Assembly: GCF_004349265.1 (NCBI RefSeq)
Contig: NZ_SMFL01000006.1
Span: forward strand, 290,480-354,479
Source: Dyadobacter psychrotolerans
GTDB lineage: Bacteria > Bacteroidota > Bacteroidia > Cytophagales > Spirosomataceae
Length of the DNA stretch: 64,000 bases
Direction of reading: 5' to 3'
The translations under genes were made by a program, and so were the position numbers. This document shows, one piece after another, positions 16,448 through 25,108 of the stretch (position 1 is the first letter of the stretch; each line of letters starts with the position of its first letter). Below the pieces are notes generated by a model. That model did no database searches and was not told where the DNA came from. It was given only the letters and a program-made list of their open reading frames with translations.

Positions 16448-19198
16448 CTATTCCTTCGTAACCACATTATCCAGATTCAGCATAACATTAGCAGATATCG
16501 TCAACGCCGCCAGTTCAGGCGATTTCACTTTTCCGTATATTAACATACTATCCGCTTCCGACGGTTTTTTCTTATAAGACAGTAACGCTTCTTTATAAAT
16601 TTTTACTAAAACATTCAAATTCTTTTGTCCTATAGGTTGGAATGTAAGCATTCGGTAACCTTCCGTGAGTTGCTGTTCGGGTGTTTTTCCGCGCTTTAAC
16701 ATTTTGGTAGCAAGACTTTCCGCTGCCTCCAGATACACAGGATCATTTAACGTAACCAGTGCCTGAAGTGGAGTATTGGTAAGAATCCGTCTTGACTGAC
16801 AAAATTCCCGGCTAGGTGCATCAAAAGTTACCATGGAAGGATATGGAGCAGTCCGTTTCCAGTAGGTATAAACGCCTCTTCTATAACGGTCTTCGCCTTC
16901 ACTTAACGTCCATTTTTCACCGCTGTAAGGAGATTGCCAGATTTTATCAGGCTGAGGAGGCATTACGCCAGGTCCGTACATTTTCTTTGAAATCAAACCG
17001 CTGCATGCCAAAGCCTGATCACGAACCTGCTCTGCACTAAGCCGCACGCGCGGACCGCGGGAGATCCATATGTTGTAGGGATCTTTTTCAAGTTTGTCCT
17101 TATCCGTTTTTGAGCTTTGCCGGTAAGTGGCTGACATGACAACCCTTTTCAACAGTTTTTTTACACTCCATTGATCCTGCTCCATAAACTCAACGGCCAG
17201 CCAATCCAGCAATTCCTGGTGTGTTGGTTCGCTTCCCTGAGAGCCAAAATCTTCAACAGTTTCAACAATTCCTTTACCAAACAACTGCTCCCAAAACCGG
17301 TTAACAATGACTCTGCCTGTTAAAGCATTTTCTCTGTTTACAATCCATTTTGCAAGTCCTAAACGATCCCTGGAATATTCCTTTGGCATTGGAGCCAAAA
17401 GTTTGGGTACATCCGGTTTTACTTCGGCACCTTTTACCATCCAGTTACCTCTTACGAAAACATTCGTCTTTCTCGCAAAATCTCCCTTTCCTTCCCAAAC
17501 AACCGGCATACTTTCTGTTGATCTGGTTAAAGCAGTTGCATAATCCGCAACAATTTGGGAATAGTCTGGTTGATCGGCACCAGGTAATTCTTTTTGAAAA
17601 GACATCCAGGTAATTCTCACCCACTCTTCCGGCGCTTTCGGGCTGTTCAGAGAAAGATAAATATCATGTTTCCCTGAAACCTTTGCGATCGGTGCAACGA
17701 GTACGGTATCCCGCGATGGAAGTTTAATCTGAGACAAAACCGGTCCGTCCAGCTTATCAAGATGTAGGGTCAAAACTGCATTCTCAGCTTTGGTCGACAT
17801 GTTCATTACCACACTTCCGGCATTAGTCAGGTCAACCTGCGGGATACGGGCATTCCCCTTATCTTTTACGCCATAGTATGAAATCAATAAAACCGTTGAC
17901 TGATCGCCCTTTATGAAATTGTGAGCGTTGATCTTTGGCTCCATAACATTCATAAACTGAGTAACCTCTTCTACCTGCTTAGGATTATATTGTTTTATCC
18001 AATTTTTGACACGTTCCACACGGACTGAGTCTTCACCTTTGTAAAAGCGAAGTTTTGGCCACTCATCCCAGACATCTTCGTCTCTGGAATTATTGAAAAA
18101 GGCCATGTACTTGTAGTAATCTTCATGCGGAATGGGGTCGTAAGGATGGCTGTGGCATTGAATACAGGCAAACGTTGTACCCTGCCAGACTTCCCAGGTT
18201 GTGTTCACACGGTCAATTTGTGCGGCTGTACGAAACTCTTCGTCATCAGTTCCGCCCTCATTGTTTGTCATTGTATTACGGTGATAACCAGTGGCGATCA
18301 TGTTTTCCTGCTTGGGAAAAACGTCTTTGCCTTTTGGCATTAAGTCTCCCGCAAGTTGTTCAATCGTGAACTGGTCAAAAGGCTTGTCATCGTTAAATGA
18401 TTTTACGACATAATCCCGGTAGCGCCACATGGACCTGCCGCCATCACTTTCATAACCTTTTGTGTCGGCATATCGTGCAAGATCCATCCACATTGAAGTC
18501 CACTTTTCGCCGTAGGAAGGAGATTTCAAAAGACGGTCTACAACCTTTTCATAGGCATTATCCGACTTGTCACTCTCAAAATCAGAAACTTCTTTTTCTG
18601 TTGGTGGAAGGCCTGTAAGGTCCAGGCTAACACGCCGGATTAGGGTTGCACGGTCTGCCTCGGGAGATTTCGATAAGCCTTTTTCATTAAGTTTTTGAAG
18701 AATAAAATTGTCAATTTCATTTTTGGCCCACGTGGCATCTCCGACAGGAAGCAACCCAAAAAGATTCCAGATATTTCCCAGGGAAGGAACGTCAGGTTTT
18801 TCGATACGTTTATAAGACCAATGCGTTTCCCATTCGGCGCCTTCGTTAATCCAGGTTTTTAGTATTCCAACTTCGTCGTCTGTAAGAGGCGTACCATTTT
18901 TAGGCATTTTCTCATCCGGATCATTACTCAGTATCCTCCGGATCATTTCACTCGCGTCCGCGTCACCTTTAACAACGGGAATTTTACCGGACTTACCCGG
19001 TTCCAGCATTTCATGTTCAAACAGAAAACTTACGTCACCTGCCTTTTTTACACCACCATGGCAACCCATGCAATGTTTGTTGAGAATGGGCTTCACCTCC
19101 GAATTATAATCGACCTTTTTACCAAACCAACCCGACCAGGTGAAGGAAGATAAAAATACTACCAGAACAGCCAAGCCAATTACGATCCTATTTCTCAT
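16448..19198 (-). CDS. PSCyt1-DUF1549-DUF1553 planctomycete-type cytochrome protein
   Basis: A 916-residue secreted protein with an N-terminal hydrophobic signal (MRNRIVIGLAVLVVFLSSF). The order is PSCyt1 cytochrome c (CMGCHG near residue 42, with distal MPKNGTPLTDDE), DUF1549 (PSCyt2; GLPPTEKEVSDF, EKWTSMWMDLARYADTKGYE), a second heme motif CIQCHSHPYDPIPHEDYYKY, a middle beta-rich insert, and C-terminal DUF1553 (PSD1; RLGLAKWIVNRENALTGRV, NRFWEQLFGKGIVETVEDFG). Two CxxCH sites suggest at least two hemes. Function is unknown. It is the first gene of the minus-strand operon. Confidence 0.87.
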   Translation of the reverse strand: MRNRIVIGLAVLVVFLSSFTWSGWFGKKVDYNSEVKPILNKHCMGCHGGVKKAGDVSFLFEHEMLEPGKSGKIPVVKGDADASEMIRRILSNDPDEKMPKNGTPLTDDEVGILKTWINEGAEWETHWSYKRIEKPDVPSLGNIWNLFGLLPVGDATWAKNEIDNFILQKLNEKGLSKSPEADRATLIRRVSLDLTGLPPTEKEVSDFESDKSDNAYEKVVDRLLKSPSYGEKWTSMWMDLARYADTKGYESDGGRSMWRYRDYVVKSFNDDKPFDQFTIEQLAGDLMPKGKDVFPKQENMIATGYHRNTMTNNEGGTDDEEFRTAAQIDRVNTTWEVWQGTTFACIQCHSHPYDPIPHEDYYKYMAFFNNSRDEDVWDEWPKLRFYKGEDSVRVERVKNWIKQYNPKQVEEVTQFMNVMEPKINAHNFIKGDQSTVLLISYYGVKDKGNARIPQVDLTNAGSVVMNMSTKAENAVLTLHLDKLDGPVLSQIKLPSRDTVLVAPIAKVSGKHDIYLSLNSPKAPEEWVRITWMSFQKELPGADQPDYSQIVADYATALTRSTESMPVVWEGKGDFARKTNVFVRGNWMVKGAEVKPDVPKLLAPMPKEYSRDRLGLAKWIVNRENALTGRVIVNRFWEQLFGKGIVETVEDFGSQGSEPTHQELLDWLAVEFMEQDQWSVKKLLKRVVMSATYRQSSKTDKDKLEKDPYNIWISRGPRVRLSAEQVRDQALACSGLISKKMYGPGVMPPQPDKIWQSPYSGEKWTLSEGEDRYRRGVYTYWKRTAPYPSMVTFDAPSREFCQSRRILTNTPLQALVTLNDPVYLEAAESLATKMLKRGKTPEQQLTEGYRMLTFQPIGQKNLNVLVKIYKEALLSYKKKPSEADSMLIYGKVKSPELAALTISANVMLNLDNVVTKE

Positions 19199-19434
19199 TA
19201 TTCATTTCTTAAAACACATCCCGAATGTACCAGAACACTTACAAAACACTGTGTTCTCGAACCCACTTATCGAATTAAAAGCATTTTTGAATATTATCTA
19301 CTTAAAAAGCAGAAGTAATTTAATAAGAATAAACGGCAGTTCAACCAATGTTATTGGCCAAACCAGCTTTTTTACAATATTATATTTTGAAGATCGGACC
19401 AGGCTCTACACCGGGAGTAAATTAAATGATGTGG
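19199..19434. other. Intergenic region, no feature seen
   Basis: 236 AT-rich bases between the upstream end of the cytochrome operon and the 3' end of yraN. It must hold the operon promoter, but I find no TAnnTTTG match I would defend, no hairpin and no ORF with protein-like composition. Confidence 0.5.
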
Positions 19435-19791
19435 TTAACAGAAAGCATCTTCGATATGCCGGATATCCAGCGCCCCGGTGGGAAGAATTAAAATAGAGAC
19501 AATGTCGAAACGGATGTCGAAATGCCAGTCTTTGTCAAAAATGTAGTGTTCGGCGGCTTTCATAATGAGCCTCGCCTTGGTATAGTTTACAAATTCTTCG
19601 GGCATTCCAAAGCCCGTTCCGCTGCGGGTTTTAACCTCCACGAAAATCAGCATCTTATTTTTCTTCACAATAAGATCGATTTCCATGTGTTTATGGCGGT
19701 AATTTTTCTCAATAACTTCAAAACCTTTTTCGGTTAGGAAGGCAGAGGCTTTTTCTTCTCCCCAATTTCCGGTGTCGTTGTGTGTGGCCAT
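19435..19791 (-). CDS. yraN: YraN/UPF0102 endonuclease-like protein
   Basis: A 118-residue protein with the Holliday-junction-resolvase-like PD-(D/E)XK fold of UPF0102. The motif MEIDLIVKKNKMLIFVEVKT gives the D...ExK active site, preceded by GEEKASAFLTEKGFEVIEKNYR. Widely conserved; exact role unresolved. It starts 4 bases from the stop of the RelE-type toxin gene, on the same strand. Confidence 0.9.
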   Translation of the reverse strand: MATHNDTGNWGEEKASAFLTEKGFEVIEKNYRHKHMEIDLIVKKNKMLIFVEVKTRSGTGFGMPEEFVNYTKARLIMKAAEHYIFDKDWHFDIRFDIVSILILPTGALDIRHIEDAFC

Positions 19792-19795
19792 TGTT

Positions 19796-20122
19796 TTAAG
19801 GAATCCATTTTAACAATTCTGCTAAATCCTTATCAGGAATATTTTCTTTTTCACTTTTGTCAAAAATTGTCAGCAAATACACTGTGCTTTCTGAAATTTT
19901 CAAACAGGTAATCACCCTGCTTCCGCCAGATTTACCTTTGCCTTTCGATGCAATGGAAAGTCTGATTTTGAAACAGTTGTTACCCAAAGAAATACCCTGA
20001 GAGGGATTTTCTTTCAGAGATATAATTAATTCTAAAAACTCAATTTTTAAGGAAGGATATTTTTTTACCAGTTTTTTGAGCTCAGAATCAAACTTGGGAA
20101 TGGTCTTTACATTAAAGCTCAT
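19796..20122 (-). CDS. RelE/ParE-family toxin
   Basis: A 108-residue protein with the RelE/ParE fold: PKFDSELKKLVKKYPSLK, a variable middle, then KIRLSIASKGKGKSGGSRVI and VYLLTIFDKSEKENI. The lysine/arginine-rich GKGKSGGSRV segment is typical of a Bacteroidota subgroup of mRNA interferase-like toxins. Its start overlaps the antitoxin gene by 11 bases. Confidence 0.8.
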   Translation of the reverse strand: MSFNVKTIPKFDSELKKLVKKYPSLKIEFLELIISLKENPSQGISLGNNCFKIRLSIASKGKGKSGGSRVITCLKISESTVYLLTIFDKSEKENIPDKDLAELLKWIP

Positions 20123-20318
20123 TGAATAACTCTTCTGCGTCTCTGGCCACCAATTTCCCTTCGCTAACCATTCTCATCTCATCAACTGCCTCTCTGATAT
20201 CTTCAAGCACCTTCGCTTTATATGGCGAAAGAGGCATAGATTTAACAAATGAAAAATTACCTAGTAGCTCCATCACAAAATCGGCCTTTGAGTCTTTAAT
20301 ATCAAGTATTACTTTCAT
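20112..20318 (-). CDS. Antitoxin partner of the RelE/ParE-type toxin
   Basis: A 68-residue acidic protein starting MKVILDIKDSKADFVMELL at ATG 20318. The longer frame from 20375 adds 19 atypical residues. It has the usual short N-terminal strand, central helix and a C-terminal acidic tail (AEELFNEL) that wraps toxins. The assignment rests on its overlap with the toxin and its size. Confidence 0.72.
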   Translation of the reverse strand: MKVILDIKDSKADFVMELLGNFSFVKSMPLSPYKAKVLEDIREAVDEMRMVSEGKLVARDAEELFNEL

Positions 20319-20529
20319 AACACGAATTTTTAATTTCAAATGATGATTTCCGTACAACGAACATTTACAATGCAAATTAGTGTTATTGTGTAAGAAGAAA
20401 AATCACACCTTATTGCTTTTACAAGTTATCGATTTGTCAGAGTTTAAATCATATCCTTAGACTCAGTAATTTCAAAAAGTTTCTTCATTTTCATCAAAAC
20501 TAAAATCTGCATCTGCAACCTATTAATTA

Positions 20530-21270
20530 ATGAACATCCTCATCAATAAAAAAGTCAAATTTCGCGATCTCGGTCTGATTGATTATCAGCAGGCCTGGGA
20601 CTATCAGGAGAAAGTTTTTGCAGAAATAATTGCCGTTAAAACTGAAAACAGGAATTTATCCCCAGAAGAACAAATCCCAACGCCAAACTATTTGTTTTTC
20701 TGCCAGCATCCGCATGTTTATACATTAGGTAAAAGTGGTAAATCTGATCATTTGCTTTTACAGGAAGACGAACTCGCTGCCAAACACGCCACCTATTACA
20801 AGATAAACCGGGGCGGAGACATCACTTATCACGGGCCCGGCCAGCTCGTGGGTTATCCGATTCTGGATCTGGACAATTTTTTTACAGACATTCACAAGTA
20901 CATGCGTTTGCTCGAAGAGGCAATTATTCTGGTCATGGCAGATTATGGGCTGGACGGAGGCAGAATTCAGGGGCTCACCGGCGTATGGCTTGATCATGCA
21001 GATCAGAAAAATCCACGGAAAATCTGCGCAATGGGTGTGAAAACCAGCCGCTGGGTTACTATGCATGGTTTTGCTTTAAACGTCAATACAGATCTTTCGT
21101 ATTTTGGGAACATCGTTCCTTGCGGCATTCAGGATAAGGCCGTAACATCTATGTCGGCCGAAGTAGGGCACGATCTTAACATGGAAGAAGTATCTTTAAA
21201 ATTAAAAAATCATTTGGCCCGTTTGTTTGAAATGGAAATTCAACAGGAAACTGTTGAGCGGGTTAGCTAA
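20530..21270 (+). CDS. lipB: Octanoyl-[acyl-carrier-protein]:protein transferase
   Basis: It transfers octanoyl from ACP to lipoyl domains, first step of lipoate synthesis. The 246 residues show the family blocks: GRGGDITYHGPGQLVGYP (here NRGGDITYHGPGQLVGYPI), TGVWLD, and GVKTSRWVTMHGFALNVN. The catalytic pair are K171 (in MGVKTS) and C198 (in VPCGIQDK). Monocistronic or cotranscribed with the next gene, 15 bases downstream. Confidence 0.95.
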   Translation: MNILINKKVKFRDLGLIDYQQAWDYQEKVFAEIIAVKTENRNLSPEEQIPTPNYLFFCQHPHVYTLGKSGKSDHLLLQEDELAAKHATYYKINRGGDITYHGPGQLVGYPILDLDNFFTDIHKYMRLLEEAIILVMADYGLDGGRIQGLTGVWLDHADQKNPRKICAMGVKTSRWVTMHGFALNVNTDLSYFGNIVPCGIQDKAVTSMSAEVGHDLNMEEVSLKLKNHLARLFEMEIQQETVERVS

Positions 21271-21285
21271 AAAATATAATTAAAA

Positions 21286-21699
21286 ATGAAAAAAGACATC
21301 CCATTTCACCCGGTACAGGGGGTTCAGGTGGCGGTAGTAAGAAGCATCAATGCAGAAAATACGGCTGAATGGAACGTGGTTGTGATTAACAGAAACCCAC
21401 AGCCGATTACCAACGTATTTGTTACTTCAAAAGGTTACGGAAATACAGAATCGGGACTGAATGCAGGTCAGAAAACTTCTACCCTTCGTCACTTTTTCCC
21501 GGAAATACAGTCTGAACAGCATCAGGTTGTTGAAGTTATTATGCCGGATGTGTTCCATCTGAACAACGAATTCTGGATCAGTTATTTTTTGGGAAATCAG
21601 ATTTATGATAAAAAGTTTATCTTCGTCCCCGACAGCATTGTTGAAGATAACGTCGTTGCAATCAGCCCTTTCGGACTGGAAGGTGTTTTGCATGATTAA
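21286..21699 (+). CDS. Conserved hypothetical protein
   Basis: 137 residues with no family I recognise. It has no signal peptide or membrane segment and reads as a soluble beta-rich domain: QVAVVRSINAENTAEWNVVV, NPQPITNVFVTSKGYGN, then LNNEFWISYFLGNQIYDKKF. The alternating hydrophobic pattern is protein-like and the gene is tightly downstream of lipB, so I take it as real. Confidence 0.65.
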   Translation: MKKDIPFHPVQGVQVAVVRSINAENTAEWNVVVINRNPQPITNVFVTSKGYGNTESGLNAGQKTSTLRHFFPEIQSEQHQVVEVIMPDVFHLNNEFWISYFLGNQIYDKKFIFVPDSIVEDNVVAISPFGLEGVLHD

Positions 21700-21774
21700 G
21701 TAAGAGGATTCATCTCCTGCAATTATTTGAGAATGCTTTGTATAAATGCAAAGAACACACAACCCACACACATA

Positions 21775-22509
21775 ATGACTGATGAATTTCGCAGACGCGC
21801 TAAAAACCTTTTGCTGCTTGACATAGAAACCGTTGCCGGACATGCATCTTACGACGGACTTACTAAACGCATGCAAAAGCTTTGGGATAAAAAATCTCTT
21901 GCCTTAAACAAGGGCGATGAAACTATTTCTTCCGCAGACTGTTTTTATGACAAGGGCGCTATTTATTCCGAGTTTGGGAAAGTCGTCTGCATCGCATTTG
22001 GTGCCTTTTATTGGAATGAAAAAGATGAAATTGCTTTCAAGGTTCGCAGCTTCTCCAGCGACGACGAAGTAAAGTTATTGTTAGAATTTAAGGCCCTCAT
22101 AGAAAAATATCCTGCAGACCAGCTTACACTTTGTGCACATAACGGAAGGGAATTCGATTTTCCTTTTTTATGCCGCCGAATGCTTATTCACGGAATTTCC
22201 ATACCAAAAGCACTTCAGATTTCAGGCAAAAAACCATGGGAAGTTCTGCACCAGGACACTATGGAGCTTTGGAAATTTGGCGATTACAAAAGTTACACAT
22301 CGCTGGATCTTCTGGCAGCTGTTTTTGATATTCCGGGGAGTAAAAATGAAATGAGCGGCGACCAGGTTACCCGCGTTTACTACGAAGAGAACGACCTTGC
22401 AAAAATTTGCCGATATTGCAGGGAAGACGTTGTCGTACTGGCGCAGATTTATTTAAAACTACATTGCCTGGATATGGTGCCCCAGGAAAATATTACTAGG
22501 GTGGGATAG
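21775..22509 (+). CDS. Predicted 3'-5' exonuclease, PolB-like RNase H fold
   Basis: A 244-residue member of the family with a DnaQ-like exonuclease core (Pfam DNA_pol_B_exo2). ExoI is LLLLDIETVAG (DxE), ExoII is LCAHNGREFDFPFL (N...D), and ExoIII is YCREDVVVLAQIYL (D). The start at ATG 21775 (MTDEFRRRAKN) is preferred to ATG 21733, which adds 14 residues. Substrate unknown; probably DNA repair or processing. Confidence 0.82.
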   Translation: MTDEFRRRAKNLLLLDIETVAGHASYDGLTKRMQKLWDKKSLALNKGDETISSADCFYDKGAIYSEFGKVVCIAFGAFYWNEKDEIAFKVRSFSSDDEVKLLLEFKALIEKYPADQLTLCAHNGREFDFPFLCRRMLIHGISIPKALQISGKKPWEVLHQDTMELWKFGDYKSYTSLDLLAAVFDIPGSKNEMSGDQVTRVYYEENDLAKICRYCREDVVVLAQIYLKLHCLDMVPQENITRVG

Positions 22510-22592
22510 AATTTTCAGTGCCGGCCTGGCATCAGAAAATCGAATCAATTCACTCGGAAAAAATACAAATTAATTAAAGCGCTGAAAGCATA

Positions 22593-22615
22593 TTGCTAAC
22601 AGCCAAAAGCCAATA
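22593..22615. repeat. GCTAACAGCC-type repeat before rnr
   Basis: TGCTAACAGCCAAAAGCCAATA abuts the rnr start codon. Same short repeat family as 5171-5205, 26073-26105 and 57556-57580. Confidence 0.45.
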
Positions 22616-24979
22616 ATGAGAGATAAAAAACCAAGAAGAGAATCAATTGAAAAAAAGGAAGTGAAAGCTCCTCATACAATTGTTTCCTATATAGACAACC
22701 TGAAAGCAGACATTGCTGCTTTCTTTGACCTGAATAGCGAACATTCATTCCGCCCGTTTGACGTACATGATCATTTCGGGGTACAGGATAAAAAGGTTCG
22801 CACCTTATTTAATGACATCCTTCACGAGCTCGAGGAAGCCGGCAGGATTACTTTTTCCAATAACGGAACCTACGCAGCGGCACCTCTGAAAAAGGAAAGC
22901 CATGGCCTTACAGGCCGCGTCGACCGCGTTAATAAATCGTTTGCCTTTGTCATTATTGACGGCAGAGAAGATGATATTTATGTGGAAGCCGAATTACTGA
23001 ATGGTGCCTGGGATGGAGATATTGTAAAAATCCAGCCACTGACCAAAAATAGCCGCGGTGGTAAATCTGTAAGAGGCGATTCTGGAAAAAGCCGGACAGA
23101 AGGCCGTGTGGCTGAGATTATTGAAAGATCTGCAAAGGAAATTGTTGGAATTATTGAGATCAACCGGGGTTACGCCGTAGTTCAACCGGACAACAAAAAG
23201 CTTTTCGATCCGATTTTTATAGAACCGGAGGAAATTAAAGAAGCTGAAAACGGCGATAAAGTAATTATAAAAGTAACCGAATGGCCAACCCGCAGAACGC
23301 AGGCAGAAGGTGAAATTACAGAGGTGCTTGGCAAGGCAGGAAATAATGATGTTGAAATGCACGCTATCCTGGCAGAGTTTGGGTTACCTTATCATTTCCC
23401 TGAAATTGTAGAAGCCGAAGCCCAGAAAATCCCGGACAAAATTGCAAAGAAAGAAACTGCAAAACGGAAAGATATCCGTGATGTTTTAACCTTTACAATA
23501 GACCCTGTTGATGCAAAAGATTTTGATGATGCACTTTCGCTTCGCTATCTGGAAGATGGTAATGTTGAAATAGGTGTACACATTGCGGATGTTTCGCATT
23601 ACGTATTGCCCGGAACCGAACTCGACAAAGAAGCTTACAGAAGGGCAACATCGGTTTATCTGGTTGACAGAACTGTACCGATGCTTCCTGAAAAACTATC
23701 AAACAATCTTTGCTCGCTGCGCCCTAACGAAGACCGGCTGGCATTTTCTGCCATTTTTGAATTAAGTCCAAAAGGAAAAATATTAAATGAATGGTTTGGA
23801 AGAACGGTCATTCATTCCGACCGCCGGTTTTCTTATGAAGAAGCGCAGCAGGTGCTGGATACGGAAGAAGGAGACTTCGCCGCTGAGCTAAAAGTGATGA
23901 ATACCATCGCCAAAATTTTCAGAAAAGAGCGCTTTAAAAACGGGGCAATCAATTTTGATACTCCGGAAGTAAGATTCCGACTGGATGAAAACGGGAAACC
24001 GCTGGGGATTTATCAAAAGGAACGTCACGATTCCAACAAACTTATTGAGGAGTTTATGCTTCTTGCCAACAAACGGGTAGCCGAATATGTGTATAATCTG
24101 TCAAAAGGAGAGGTTAAGAATACGATGGTTTACCGGATTCACGAAGCGCCTGATCCGGACAGACTGAAAACGTTTGCCACTTTTGTTGCCAAATTGGGCC
24201 ATAAACTGGAAGTGGAAGAAGAAAACAAAATTGCCAAATCGATGAACAAGATGCTGGCAGAAGTTGAAGGCAAACCGGAACAGAATCTGATTGAATCTCT
24301 GGCGGTTCGTACCATGGCGAAAGCACGGTACAGCGTTGAAGATTTGGGCCACTTCGGTTTGGCATTTAAAAGATATTCACACTTTACCTCTCCTATCCGC
24401 CGTTACCCGGATGTTATGGCCCACCGGTTGCTTCAGCATTATCTGGATGGAGGTGGTTCGGTTGATAAAGAAACTTATGAAGCCGGATCAAAACATTCGT
24501 CTGAAAGAGAGCGTCTTGCAGCCGAAGCGGAAAGAGCTTCGATTAAATACAAACAGGTCGAATTCATGAGCATGATGGACCATGACCGGGAATTTGACGG
24601 GATTATTACCGGTGTCACCGAATTTGGGATTTTTGTGGAGATCACAGAAACCGCATCTGAGGGACTTATCCGCATGACGGATCTGGGTGATGATTATTAC
24701 GAACTGGAAAAGGAAAATTACCGGATCGTTGGTCAGCGTACCAATAAAATATACACTTTCGGGGATCAGGTTAAGGTTAAAGTGAAAGACACCAATCTTG
24801 CAAGAAGAAGTATGGATCTTTATCTGGCAGGTACCGTTCCTTCTGCATCGCGACCTCCGAGAAATGACAGAGGCGGCTCACGTGAACGAACCAGAGCGCC
24901 AAGGGAAGCTGTAAGCGCTCCAAAAAACAGGAAACCATCAGGCAGTTCGGCACCGAAAGGAAACCGGAAAAGAAGGTAG
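22616..24979 (+). CDS. rnr: Ribonuclease R
   Basis: A 787-residue processive 3'-5' exoribonuclease. Order: N-terminal winged-helix-like region (to ~85), cold-shock OB domains (~95-270), the RNB catalytic domain (~280-610; TIDPVDAKDFDDALS carries the metal-binding aspartates), and an S1 domain (~645-725; GVTEFGIFVEITETASEGL). A basic low-complexity tail follows (RPPRNDRGGSRERTRAPR, ending NRKRR). The RYSHFTSPIRRYPDVMAHR block is diagnostic. The start follows a GCTAACAGCC-type repeat. Confidence 0.95.
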   Translation: MRDKKPRRESIEKKEVKAPHTIVSYIDNLKADIAAFFDLNSEHSFRPFDVHDHFGVQDKKVRTLFNDILHELEEAGRITFSNNGTYAAAPLKKESHGLTGRVDRVNKSFAFVIIDGREDDIYVEAELLNGAWDGDIVKIQPLTKNSRGGKSVRGDSGKSRTEGRVAEIIERSAKEIVGIIEINRGYAVVQPDNKKLFDPIFIEPEEIKEAENGDKVIIKVTEWPTRRTQAEGEITEVLGKAGNNDVEMHAILAEFGLPYHFPEIVEAEAQKIPDKIAKKETAKRKDIRDVLTFTIDPVDAKDFDDALSLRYLEDGNVEIGVHIADVSHYVLPGTELDKEAYRRATSVYLVDRTVPMLPEKLSNNLCSLRPNEDRLAFSAIFELSPKGKILNEWFGRTVIHSDRRFSYEEAQQVLDTEEGDFAAELKVMNTIAKIFRKERFKNGAINFDTPEVRFRLDENGKPLGIYQKERHDSNKLIEEFMLLANKRVAEYVYNLSKGEVKNTMVYRIHEAPDPDRLKTFATFVAKLGHKLEVEEENKIAKSMNKMLAEVEGKPEQNLIESLAVRTMAKARYSVEDLGHFGLAFKRYSHFTSPIRRYPDVMAHRLLQHYLDGGGSVDKETYEAGSKHSSERERLAAEAERASIKYKQVEFMSMMDHDREFDGIITGVTEFGIFVEITETASEGLIRMTDLGDDYYELEKENYRIVGQRTNKIYTFGDQVKVKVKDTNLARRSMDLYLAGTVPSASRPPRNDRGGSRERTRAPREAVSAPKNRKPSGSSAPKGNRKRR

Positions 24980-25028
24980 CAGTGCCACTTACGATCCCTA
25001 TTGTATTTTTGATACTGTCTTCTATTTT

Positions 25029-25076
25029 TGCCACGAATACCGATTTATCTTCGTATCAATTAGTGCATCCGTGGCA
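25029..25076. repeat. TGCCACGAAT...CGTGGCA inverted repeat
   Basis: TGCCACG (25029-25035) is complementary to CGTGGCA (25070-25076) and is followed by TTTTAAA. The intervening bases contain partial complementarity (CGAATAC versus CGTAT). It may terminate rnr. It resembles a palindromic intergenic repeat seen across Bacteroidota, in diverged form. Confidence 0.5.
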
Positions 25077-25108
25077 TTTTAAATAATATTAATCATTTTC
25101 TGCATCCT

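Noticed and set aside
12341..19198. Phage or island origin for the cytochrome operon
   Set aside because: No integrase, tRNA junction or clear base-composition break is visible by eye at its ends.
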